Made by a program: the position numbers and the translations under genes. From an uncultured Collinsella sp. (GTDB taxonomy: Bacteria > Actinomycetota > Coriobacteriia > Coriobacteriales > Coriobacteriaceae), in the NCBI GenBank assembly GCA_902491895.1, contig CABUJH010000043.1, positions 1-15,121 of the forward strand: a stretch of DNA of 15,121 nt, written 5' to 3'. Positions 8,252 through 15,070 of this stretch are shown piece by piece (positions within the stretch are counted from its first letter, which is position 1; every line of letters starts with the position of its first letter). A model generated the notes under the pieces. It was not told the origin of the DNA, searched no databases, and was given only the letters and a program-made list of their open reading frames with translations.

Positions 8252-8301
8252 CGACGGGTGCGGCACAACGTCACGCCCGTCGAGTAATGCCGTGCTGGCA
8301 T
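8252..8301. other. Two hairpins in the glgP-glgC gap
   Basis: One stem pairs 8252-8260 with 8274-8282 (nine pairs including one G-T), and a small one pairs 8287-8291 with 8297-8301. Neither has a T-run. They sit between the glgP stop and the glgC ribosome site and may tune message stability. Evidence for function is weak. Confidence 0.35.
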
Positions 8302-8319
8302 AGGGGAGCTTGCGCGCCT

Positions 8320-10746
8320 TTACGCGTGCCAGATCTCGTCGCGGTACTCGCGAATGGTGCGGTCGCTCGAGAACCAGCCCGAGGAGGCGGTGTTGAGCAG
8401 CGCCTTGCGGTTCCAGGTCTCCTGGTCGCCATAGCTGCCGGTAAGCTTCTCCCACGCATCCACGTAGCTGCGGAAGTCTGCCATGACAAGGTCGGGGTCG
8501 TTGTTGTTCATGAGCTCGTTGTAGATGCTCTCGAAGTTGCCCGAAAGACCCGCAAACGTGTTGTCCTTGAGCTCGTCCATCACGCGGCCCAGACGCTCGC
8601 GGTCGTTGTTGAGGGTATCCCATGCAAAGTAGCTGTTCGACGCCCAGAGCTGCTCGACCTCGGAGGCGGTCAGGCCAAAGATGGCCTCGTTCTCGCGGCC
8701 GGCCAGGTCGGCGATCTCGATGTTGGCGCCGTCGAGGGTGCCCAGCGTAATGGCGCCGTTCATCATGAGCTTCATGTTGGACGTGCCCGAGGCCTCCTTG
8801 CCTGCCGTGGAGATCTGCTCAGAGATCTCGGCGGCGGGGTAGATGAGCTGGGCGTTGCTCACGCGGAAGTTGGGGATAAAGCAGACCTTCATGACCTCAT
8901 TGACGCGCGGGTCGTTGTTGATGACCTCGGCCACCGAGTTAATCAGGCGGATGGTCTCCTTGGCAAAGGTGTAACTCGAGGCGGCCTTGCCGCTAAAGAT
9001 GAAGGTCGTCGGCGTCACGTGGAAGTTGGGATCGGCGATGCGACGGTTGTAGATGTCCATTACCTTCATGATGTTCATGAGCTGGCGCTTGTAGGCGTGG
9101 AAGCGCTTTACCTGGACATCGAAGACGGTGTTGGGATCGATGACCAGACCGGTCTCGGCCTTGACGTAGGCGGCCAGGCGCTCCTTGTTGGCGCGTTTGG
9201 AGGCGCCCACGGCCTTCAGGAACTCGGAGTCGTTCTGGAACTCTTTGAGCTTCTCCAGCTCAAAGGCGTCCTTGAGCCAGCCGTCGCCAATGGCCTCGGT
9301 GACGAGCTTGGCGTAGGTGGGGTTGGCCTCGGCAAAGAAGCGACGGTGCGAGATGCCGTTGGTCTTGTTGTTGAACTTCTCGGGCGTCAGGGCATAGAAG
9401 TCCTTGAGCACGATGTTCTTGATGATGTCGGAGTGGATCTTGGCCACGCCGTTGACGCTGTGGCTGCAGATCACAGACAGGTTGGCCATGCGAATCTCGC
9501 CGTCCCACAGGATAGCGGTCTGGCGCAGGCGCTCCTGCCAGCCCTCCTGCGTGGTGTCGAACGACTCGTGCCAACGACGGCTGATCTCGTCGATGATCTG
9601 GTACACGCGGGGGAGGAGCTTGGAGAACGTGCCGATGGGCCACTTCTCCAGAGCCTCGGGCAGGATGGTGTGGTTGGTGTAGCTCACGACCTGCGTCACG
9701 ATGTTCCAGGCGTCATCCCACTCGAGCTTCTTCTCGTCGATGAGGATACGCATGAGCTCGGGGCCACACATGGCGGGGTGGGTGTCGTTGGTGTGGATGG
9801 CCACAAACTGCGGCAGCAGGTCCCAGTTCTCGCCGTGCTCCTTCTCAAAGGTGTCGAGCAGGCTGTAGATGCCGGCCGAGACAAACAGGTACTCCTGCTT
9901 CAGGCGCAGCAGACGGCCGTGCTCGCCGGCGTCGTTGGGGTAGAGGATGGCGCTGATGGCCTCGGCCTCGGCGCGCTCGGCGTCGGCCAGGGCATAGTCG
10001 CCGCGATTAAAGGCCTCAAGGTCAAAGTGCTCCTCGACCGGCTCGGCGGCCCAGACGCGCAGCTTGTTGACGGTCTCGCCGGCATAGCCCACCACGGGGA
10101 TGTCGTAGGGGACGGCCAGGATGTCCTGCGTGTCCACCGTGCGGTAGAACGTGCGACCGTTCTCCTCAAAGCCCTCAACATGGCCGCCAAACTTGATGGT
10201 CACGGCCTTGTCCTGACGACGGACCTCCCAGGGATAGCCGTGGGTGAGCCACTCGTCGGTGGCCTCGACCTGGCTGCCGTTGACGATCTCCTGCTTAAAC
10301 AGGCCGTAACGGTAGCGCATGCCGTTGCCGTAGCCGGCAATGCCTTCGGCTGCCATAGAATCCAGGAAGCATGCGGCAAGACGGCCCAAGCCACCGTTGC
10401 CCAGAGCCGGATCGGGCTCCTGGTTCTCGATGGCGGACAGGTCAAAGCCCATGTCGTCGAGCGCCTCGGCGACCGTGTCGCGCACGCCAAAGTTAAGCAG
10501 GTAGTTGTCGAGCAGGCGGCCGATCAAAAACTCGATCGAGAAGTAGTACACGCGCTTCTTGCCCTCGGCGGCCACACGGGCGTCGCTGGTGGTGGCAACG
10601 GTGCGGGCCTTCTCGGCCACGAGCTTGGCCAGGGCGTTAAAGCGGTCCAGGTCGCTGGCGGCCTCGACGCTCTTGCCGCTGATGCTCATGACGGCTTCGC
10701 GATAGAGCTCGGTAAACTCCTGCTTGTTGTCGAAGATCTTATTCAT
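8320..10746 (-). CDS. glgP: Glycogen/maltodextrin phosphorylase
   Basis: Releases glucose-1-phosphate from non-reducing ends of alpha-1,4-glucan using phosphate and pyridoxal phosphate (GT35). The 808-residue protein is full length for the family. Visible motifs are YYFSIEFLIGRLL near residue 67, the DPALGNGGLGRLAACFLDSMA block near 112-132, THPAMCGPELMRI, and the cofactor site KEASGTSNMKLMMNG with lysine K659, followed by GTLDGANIEI. An AAAGGA site precedes the ATG at 10746. It follows glgB by 95 bases and precedes glgC by 108. No basic tail is present, unlike GlgA and GlgB. The product is the substrate of GlgC or, after isomerisation, feeds glycolysis, so having both in one unit implies storage turnover is controlled at the enzyme level. 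Confidence 0.98.
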   Translation of the reverse strand: MNKIFDNKQEFTELYREAVMSISGKSVEAASDLDRFNALAKLVAEKARTVATTSDARVAAEGKKRVYYFSIEFLIGRLLDNYLLNFGVRDTVAEALDDMGFDLSAIENQEPDPALGNGGLGRLAACFLDSMAAEGIAGYGNGMRYRYGLFKQEIVNGSQVEATDEWLTHGYPWEVRRQDKAVTIKFGGHVEGFEENGRTFYRTVDTQDILAVPYDIPVVGYAGETVNKLRVWAAEPVEEHFDLEAFNRGDYALADAERAEAEAISAILYPNDAGEHGRLLRLKQEYLFVSAGIYSLLDTFEKEHGENWDLLPQFVAIHTNDTHPAMCGPELMRILIDEKKLEWDDAWNIVTQVVSYTNHTILPEALEKWPIGTFSKLLPRVYQIIDEISRRWHESFDTTQEGWQERLRQTAILWDGEIRMANLSVICSHSVNGVAKIHSDIIKNIVLKDFYALTPEKFNNKTNGISHRRFFAEANPTYAKLVTEAIGDGWLKDAFELEKLKEFQNDSEFLKAVGASKRANKERLAAYVKAETGLVIDPNTVFDVQVKRFHAYKRQLMNIMKVMDIYNRRIADPNFHVTPTTFIFSGKAASSYTFAKETIRLINSVAEVINNDPRVNEVMKVCFIPNFRVSNAQLIYPAAEISEQISTAGKEASGTSNMKLMMNGAITLGTLDGANIEIADLAGRENEAIFGLTASEVEQLWASNSYFAWDTLNNDRERLGRVMDELKDNTFAGLSGNFESIYNELMNNNDPDLVMADFRSYVDAWEKLTGSYGDQETWNRKALLNTASSGWFSSDRTIREYRDEIWHA

Positions 10747-10800
10747 ACGTTCCTTTCCCCCGGGGATGTTTCTCCCGGAACGGTTATGACTTGTATCCTA

Positions 10801-10816
10801 CGCCCCCCGCGGGGCG
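10801..10816. other. Small GC hairpin in the glgB-glgP gap
   Basis: CGCCCC (10801-10806) pairs with GGGGCG (10811-10816) around four bases. No T-run follows on the minus strand, so it is not a convincing terminator. No promoter for glgP could be recognised in the 95-base gap, which supports cotranscription with glgB. Confidence 0.3.
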
Positions 10817-10841
10817 GGTAATTGCAGCTGTAACGGTTTTG

Positions 10842-13121
10842 TTACGCATCCTTGGCAGACGACTTAGCAGAAGCAGACTTGGCCCTGGTAGCGGCCTTTT
10901 TGGTAGTCGGCTTCTTGGCCGCGGTAGCCTTAGCAGCGGGCTTTGCGGCGGTCTTGGCCTTGGCCTTGGTCGTCGTGGCCTTTGTCTTGGCCGGAGCCTT
11001 CTTAGCAGCCGCGGGTTTGGGCTTCACCGAGGACGCACGCTTGCGCGTCGCCTTCTTGGGCTCCTCGACCACCGGCGGCATATAGCTGCTGGGACCGCGG
11101 CGCTTAAGCACCACGCCTGCCAGGCCGGGCACCTTAATCTCGATGGAGTCCATCTGCCCGTTCCAGGGATAGGGCTCGCTCGAGCAGGTGTAGGGCTCCT
11201 CGCCGGCGTATCCGCTGCCGCCAAACTCGGGACGGTCGGAATCGAAGATGACCTCCCAGTCGCCCTCGCGCGGCACGCCCACGCGGAAGCTCTCGTAGCT
11301 CGCCGGGTCAAAGTTGATCAGGATCACCAGGTCGTCATCGACGTCCTCGCCCTGACGCACAAAGCTCACGATGGACTGCTTGGAGTTGTCCGCGTCGATC
11401 CAGGTAAAGCCGTCGTCGGTGTAGCCGCGCTCGTACAGGGCTGGCTCGGCGGTGTATAGGTGGTTGAGCGCCTTGATGAACGCCTGATGATGACGGTGAG
11501 TCTCGTACTCCTCGGTCAGGAACCACTGGATGGACTCGTAGTAGCGCCACTCAATAAACTGGCCGATCTCGTTGCCCATAAAGTTGAGCTTGGCACCGGG
11601 GTGCGTCATCTGGTAGAAGGCCAGCGTGCGCAGGCCGGCAAACTGGCGCCACCAATCGCCCGGCATGCGGCCGATCAGCGAGCACTTGCCGTGCACGACC
11701 TCGTCGTGGCTCAGCGGGCAGATGAAGTTCTCGGTAAAGGCGTACATGATGGAGAACGTGAGCAGGCCGTGGTTGCCGGGGCGCCACGGAAAATCGGTCT
11801 GCATGTAGTGCAGGGTGTCATTCATCCAGCCCATGTCCCACTTGTAGTGGAAGCCCAGGCCGCCGTCCTGCGGCGGATAGGTCACGAGCGGCCACGCGGT
11901 GGACTCCTCGGCCATCATCATCACGTCGGGATAGTGCGCCTCTACGGCACAGTTGACCTGACGGATAAACGCGCTGGCGTCCAGGTCCTCCTCGGTACCG
12001 TACTTGTTGAACTTCTTTTGGCCGGGATCGTCAATGCCAAAGTTGAGGTACAGCATGCTGGACACGCCGTCCATGCGAATGCCGTCCACGTGGAAGTTCT
12101 CGAGCCAGTACAGCACGTTGGAAACCAGGAAGGAGCGGACCTCGCCGCGGGCGAAGTCAAATTTGTGGGTGCCCCAGTTGGGGTGAATCTCGTGTTCAAA
12201 CAGCATGTGGCCGTTAAAGGTGGCAAGGCCGTGGGAGTCGGCGCAAAAACCGCCGGGCACCCAGTCCATGATCACGCCGATGCCCGCCTCGTGGCATGCA
12301 TCGATAAAGTGCATAAGCTGCTGCGGGTTGCCGTAGCGCGACGTGGCGGCAAAGTAGCCGGTCGTCTGGTAGCCCCAGGAGCCATCGAAGGGATGCTCCA
12401 TAAGCGGCATGACCTCGATATGCGTGTAGCCCATGTCGTGCACGTAGTCCACGAGCTCCACCGACAGGTCGTCGTAGGTGTAGAACTCGCCGCGCTGCGC
12501 GGGGAAGGGATCCATGGGGCCGGGGTAGTTACCGTACTCGTCGGGCTCGCCCTGTGGCGCGTCGCCGTGGCGCTTCCACGAGCCAATATGCACCTCGTAG
12601 ATGTTGAGCGGCTGCGACATGTGGTTATGGCTGGCGCGGCGCTTGAGCCACGCGGCGTCGTTCCACTTGTAGCCATCCAGGGTCCACAGCACGCTGGCGG
12701 TACCCGGAGGGCACTCGGCCTTAAAGGCATACGGGTCGGCCTTGTAGAGCTTTTCGCCCTCGTTGGTCTCGATGAGATATTTATAGAGCTGGCCCTGCTC
12801 GGCACCAGGAATAAAGCCTTCCCAAATAGCGCTCGTATGCACGGGCAACAGCGGGTTGGCTTCCTCATCCCAGTCGTTAAATTCGCCAATGACATGGACG
12901 CTTTTTACGTCGGGCGCCCAAACGCAAAAGCGCCAGCCGCGCGTGCGCTGCTGCGTGTCGGGATGAGCGCCCATCTTTTCCCAGCTGCGTTCCCACATAC
13001 CAATGCCAAACAGATAGACATCGTCCTTGGAGAGTTCCGGTGCGTGCGGGGCGGCTTTACGGGTAGCGGGCTTTTTAGCCGTTGGCTTTAGCTTTGTATC
13101 GCTCACGTTTGATCCCATCAT
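10842..13121 (-). CDS. glgB: 1,4-alpha-glucan branching enzyme with basic C-terminal tail
   Basis: Cuts alpha-1,4 chains and rejoins them by alpha-1,6 bonds. Domains: a basic N-terminal stretch (about residues 9-24), an N-terminal beta-sandwich (WRFCVWAPDVKSVHVIGEFNDW), a GH13 barrel and a C-terminal beta domain. Catalytic residues are D351 in GIRMDGVSSM, E405 in MMAEESTAWP and D473 (after H472) in PLSHDEVVHGK. Region I reads DWVPGGF (D286 to F292): glycine 291 stands where the family usually has histidine. The enzyme ends near residue 685; residues 686-759 are a tail with 21 lysines and 3 arginines in 74 residues, including T-R-K-R at 692-695. The start is uncertain: ATG at 13121 or 13118 is chosen, GTG at 13106 is possible, and none has a strong ribosome site; a TTG at 13166 is less likely. 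It is the first gene of the glycogen unit, behind a leader of about 190 bases. Confidence 0.96.
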   Translation of the reverse strand: MMGSNVSDTKLKPTAKKPATRKAAPHAPELSKDDVYLFGIGMWERSWEKMGAHPDTQQRTRGWRFCVWAPDVKSVHVIGEFNDWDEEANPLLPVHTSAIWEGFIPGAEQGQLYKYLIETNEGEKLYKADPYAFKAECPPGTASVLWTLDGYKWNDAAWLKRRASHNHMSQPLNIYEVHIGSWKRHGDAPQGEPDEYGNYPGPMDPFPAQRGEFYTYDDLSVELVDYVHDMGYTHIEVMPLMEHPFDGSWGYQTTGYFAATSRYGNPQQLMHFIDACHEAGIGVIMDWVPGGFCADSHGLATFNGHMLFEHEIHPNWGTHKFDFARGEVRSFLVSNVLYWLENFHVDGIRMDGVSSMLYLNFGIDDPGQKKFNKYGTEEDLDASAFIRQVNCAVEAHYPDVMMMAEESTAWPLVTYPPQDGGLGFHYKWDMGWMNDTLHYMQTDFPWRPGNHGLLTFSIMYAFTENFICPLSHDEVVHGKCSLIGRMPGDWWRQFAGLRTLAFYQMTHPGAKLNFMGNEIGQFIEWRYYESIQWFLTEEYETHRHHQAFIKALNHLYTAEPALYERGYTDDGFTWIDADNSKQSIVSFVRQGEDVDDDLVILINFDPASYESFRVGVPREGDWEVIFDSDRPEFGGSGYAGEEPYTCSSEPYPWNGQMDSIEIKVPGLAGVVLKRRGPSSYMPPVVEEPKKATRKRASSVKPKPAAAKKAPAKTKATTTKAKAKTAAKPAAKATAAKKPTTKKAATRAKSASAKSSAKDA

Positions 13122-13192
13122 GACGCGGCAGCGTGTTGCCTTGGTGACTAGATGCGAAAGGTCCAAGGCTGCACGAATCGAAGGGACGGCGA

Positions 13193-13246
13193 AGTTTCTG
13201 TGATTCGTTCCACCTCGCGTGCTCGGTGGAACTTTCGGCAGAAACT
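13193..13246. promoter_or_regulatory. Structured leader hairpin upstream of glgB
   Basis: An 8-bp outer stem (13193-13200 with 13239-13246) and an 8-bp inner stem (13207-13214 with 13225-13232) are separated by a 6-by-6 internal loop and capped by a 10-base loop. In the glgB transcript, CGAATC at the base of this structure can instead pair with GATTCG some 20 bases downstream, an alternative fold. It lies in the presumed untranslated leader. I recognise no known riboswitch class. Confidence 0.45.
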
Positions 13247-13318
13247 ACGATAACACCTGTGCGTTAGTTTTATGGACGAAAGCGGATTTGCGGGGGCGTT
13301 TAATCGGTAAGCGACATG

Positions 13319-13349
13319 TTTATACCACTGGCAGAATTGCCGTGGTAAA
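13319..13349 (-). promoter_or_regulatory. Possible glgB promoter
   Basis: A good minus-strand -10, TATAAA (13319-13324), with a possible -35, TTTACC (13344-13349), at a long 19-base spacing. The -35 overlaps the inverted-repeat operator at 13343-13368, and an imperfect palindrome (13324-13346) fills the spacer. The position would give a leader of about 190 bases. The spacing makes it uncertain. Confidence 0.35.
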
Positions 13350-13368
13350 ACTCTTGACAGTTTTACCA
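13343..13368. promoter_or_regulatory. Perfect inverted-repeat operator between glgB and the HAD gene
   Basis: TGGTAAAACT (13343-13352) and AGTTTTACCA (13359-13368) are a perfect 10-base inverted repeat around six bases. The site covers the plus-strand -35 TTGACA (13354-13359) and touches the proposed minus-strand -35 of glgB, so a bound repressor could shut both directions. The same half-site occurs at 13400 and 13423 and before the GH13-GH77 gene. Confidence 0.6.
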
Positions 13369-13384
13369 ATTTGGGTTTCAAAAT
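13354..13384 (+). promoter_or_regulatory. Possible promoter of the HAD-thiN pair
   Basis: The -35 TTGACA (13354-13359) is a perfect consensus match, but the best -10, CAAAAT (13379-13384), is weak and spaced 19 bases away. It lies within the operator at 13343-13368. Confidence 0.35.
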
Positions 13385-13399
13385 TGTTTGGCTGACGTT

Positions 13400-13430
13400 T
13401 GGTAAAACGTTTTTAGCAGGATGTTTACCA
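13400..13430. promoter_or_regulatory. Second operator-like cluster before the HAD gene
   Basis: TGGTAAAACG at 13400-13409 continues into TTTTTAGCA, making an imperfect 19-base palindrome with a central CG typical of LacI/GalR-family sites. A further half-site GTTTACCA is at 13423-13430. Both lie downstream of the proposed HAD promoter, a common repressor position. Confidence 0.5.
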
Positions 13431-13452
13431 TTTGATATCGAAAGGTTCGTTT

Positions 13453-14142
13453 ATGTCCCATACCGCCGCTCCCAAGGTTGCTTTTATTTTCGATTGCGAC
13501 GGCACGCTGGTTAATAGCACCCCCGTTTGGGCTTATGCTCAGCCAGAGTTATTGCACCGCCACGGTGTCGACGTAACGGTCGACGATTTTGCCCAGTTTG
13601 AGCATTTGTCGCTGGAGGATGAGTGTCAGGCCTACCACGACACCTGGGGCATTGGCGCGAATGGCGAGGAGCTGTACCGTGAGCTGAGCATTATTCTGAT
13701 TGATGGGTACTCCAAGGTGCCGCCGCGCGAGGGGCTCCTGGCGTTTTTGGAGCAGGCGAAGGCGGCAGGCATTGCCATGTGCGTGGCTACGTCCACGCCG
13801 GCCGAGCTGGTGCAGCCTGCGCTTACGGGAGCCGGGCTCGACGCGTACATGGAGTTTGTTACCACGACGGGCGAGGCGGGACGCTCCAAGCAGTTCCCCG
13901 ATGTGTACGAGCTGGCGCTGCGCCGCCTGGAGGAGCGCCACGGGTGCAAGTTTGAGCGCGCTTGGGTATTTGAAGATGCGATCTTTGGCCTTAAGAGCTC
14001 TGGCACCGCAGGCTTTAAGCGCGTGGGTATCTATGACCCGCACGGCCGCATGAAGCGCGACGACGTTCGGGCTAACTGCGATATCTTTATCGATAGCTAT
14101 GAGGACCTGGATTTGGCCCGCGTGCTTTCGTTTGAGGGATAG
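13453..14142 (+). CDS. HAD-superfamily hydrolase, probable small-molecule phosphatase
   Basis: The 229-residue protein has all four HAD motifs: nucleophile D14 and acid/base D16 in FDCDGTLVNS, T113 in CVATST, K146 in GRSKQFPD, and E174-D175 in WVFEDAIFG. The helical cap between motifs I and II marks subfamily IA (phosphoglycolate phosphatase/beta-phosphoglucomutase-like). It lacks the histidine usual just after motif I in beta-phosphoglucomutases, so a phosphatase is favoured. Substrate unknown: a sugar phosphate (it shares operator sites with glgB) or thiamine monophosphate (it is paired with thiN) are both possible. AAAGG lies seven bases before the ATG at 13453; an in-frame TTG 21 bases earlier is less likely. 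The next gene starts nine bases after the stop codon. Confidence 0.88.
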   Translation: MSHTAAPKVAFIFDCDGTLVNSTPVWAYAQPELLHRHGVDVTVDDFAQFEHLSLEDECQAYHDTWGIGANGEELYRELSIILIDGYSKVPPREGLLAFLEQAKAAGIAMCVATSTPAELVQPALTGAGLDAYMEFVTTTGEAGRSKQFPDVYELALRRLEERHGCKFERAWVFEDAIFGLKSSGTAGFKRVGIYDPHGRMKRDDVRANCDIFIDSYEDLDLARVLSFEG

Positions 14143-14151
14143 GCGAGGGCT

Positions 14152-14793
14152 GTGGCTTGCAAGATATTAGTCGTCTGCGGCTCGCCCGTGGTGGCGAGCG
14201 CGGATCTGTTACGTAGGCTAGCAGGGGAGTGCGACCACGTTGTCGCCGTGGACCGCGGACTCGACGCGCTGCTGGGCGCCGGCCTGGGCTGCGACGTATA
14301 TGTGGGGGATGCCGACACGGTGAGTGATGCGGGCCGTGCGTTGGTCGATGCCGCCGAAGCCTTTGAAGTAGAGCGCCACGACCCGTACAAGGACTATACC
14401 GATCTGGCGCTGGCGCTCGATTCCGTCCGTCGTCGCTGGCCGGGTGCCGAAGTGGTCGCGACCTGCGCCACCGGCGGCCGTCCGGACATGGCGCTTTCCG
14501 TACTGGGGCTGCTCGCGGGCTACGAGGATGCCCCAGTTTGGATTGCCGAGGACGAGACCACGGCCCGTATCATGCACGGAGGCGAATCGTGGATCATCGA
14601 AAACGCCGAGGGCAAAACCTTCTCTATCATCGCGATCGCCCCCAAAACCGAGGTAAGTGAACACGGACTAGAATGGGAGCTAGACCACAGCTCCCTGGGC
14701 CTGTTGGCCGACACCGGCATCTCTAATGTCGTTAGGAAAACGGCCAAGATCCAAGTTCACACCGGCACCGCCATCGCTTACCTCTACAAGTAA
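14152..14793 (+). CDS. thiN: Thiamine pyrophosphokinase
   Basis: Transfers pyrophosphate from ATP to thiamine, giving thiamine diphosphate (EC 2.7.6.2). The 213-residue protein has the family's motifs in order: VAVDRGLDALLGAG (31-44), GDADTVS (52-58, family form GDFDS), DPYKDYTDLALAL (77-89), ATGGRPDMALSVLGLL (106-121) and a C-terminal SNVVRKTAKIQVHTG (191-205) completing the thiamine-binding domain. Length is typical. The start is GTG at 14152, with GAGGG at 14145-14149 close before it. It is almost certainly cotranscribed with the HAD gene nine bases upstream. GDADT in place of GDFDS is a modest variation and the metal-binding aspartates remain. Confidence 0.92.
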   Translation: MACKILVVCGSPVVASADLLRRLAGECDHVVAVDRGLDALLGAGLGCDVYVGDADTVSDAGRALVDAAEAFEVERHDPYKDYTDLALALDSVRRRWPGAEVVATCATGGRPDMALSVLGLLAGYEDAPVWIAEDETTARIMHGGESWIIENAEGKTFSIIAIAPKTEVSEHGLEWELDHSSLGLLADTGISNVVRKTAKIQVHTGTAIAYLYK

Positions 14794-14807
14794 GGTCTAT
14801 CGCATCA

Positions 14808-14882
14808 GGGTTTTATCGGGACGGTGGATAGAAATAAGCGCTAGAAGAGTGATTATTTCTATCCACCGTCCCAGGAAAACCC
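14808..14882. repeat. Large inverted repeat with a perfect 20-bp stem
   Basis: Arms 14818-14837 and 14853-14872 are perfect 20-base inverted copies around a 15-base loop. A further seven pairs (14808-14814 with 14876-14882) follow outside a 3-by-3 internal loop. There is no T-run on either side, so it is not a typical terminator, although it may still end thiN transcripts. The arm end GGGACGGT resembles REP-type palindromes moved by TnpA-REP transposases. That link is inference from general knowledge. Confidence 0.75.
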
Positions 14883-14912
14883 GTAAGTAAGAGATTCAAT
14901 CCAAAAAAGTCC

Positions 14913-14941
14913 TTGCATCAAAGAAAGTCTTCCCCTATAGT
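14913..14941 (+). promoter_or_regulatory. Promoter of the tRNA-Ala gene
   Basis: TTGCAT (14913-14918) and TATAGT (14936-14941) are separated by exactly 17 bases and end 13 bases before the mature tRNA. This is the best sigma-70-type promoter in the window. Confidence 0.8.
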
Positions 14942-14954
14942 ATTTCCTCGTCAC

Positions 14955-15030
14955 GGGGGCGTAGCTCAGCTGGGAGAGCGCTTGACTGGCAGTCAAGAGG
15001 TCAGGGGTTCGATCCCCCTCGTCTCCACCA
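14955..15030 (+). tRNA. tRNA-Ala, anticodon GGC
   Basis: A 76-base gene with full cloverleaf: acceptor GGGGGCG pairing with CGTCTCC (two G-T pairs), D arm with CTCAGCTGGGAGAG, anticodon stem CTTGA/TCAAG with loop CTGGCAG (anticodon GGC, reads GCC and GCU alanine codons), T arm AGGGG-TTCGATC-CCCCT, and encoded CCA at 15028-15030. Confidence 0.98.
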
Positions 15031-15040
15031 TCGTGAATGC

Positions 15041-15070
15041 AAAGGCCTTCGGAATTCCGAAGGCCTTTTT
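15041..15070 (+). terminator. Intrinsic terminator of tRNA-Ala
   Basis: A perfect 12-bp stem (15041-15052 with 15057-15068) with an AATT loop, ending in five T. It lies ten bases after the tRNA. The A-run on its left could let it act in both directions. Confidence 0.92.

Noticed and set aside
7039..10821. A 1260-codon open frame on the plus strand opposite glgC and glgP
   Set aside because: It is a shadow of GC-rich codon use on the minus strand: the real proteins there have complete family motifs, while this translation is a low-complexity run of Val, Ala, Gly, Asp and Leu with no recognisable domain.
13121..13166. TTG at 13166 as the glgB start
   Set aside because: No ribosome site precedes it and the extra residues resemble no GlgB. 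ATG at 13121 is kept, with GTG at 13106 as an alternative.
13148..13381. A 77-codon minus-strand frame upstream of glgB
   Set aside because: It would start at a TTG inside the operator and promoter region and run through the leader hairpin, with no ribosome site and no family resemblance.
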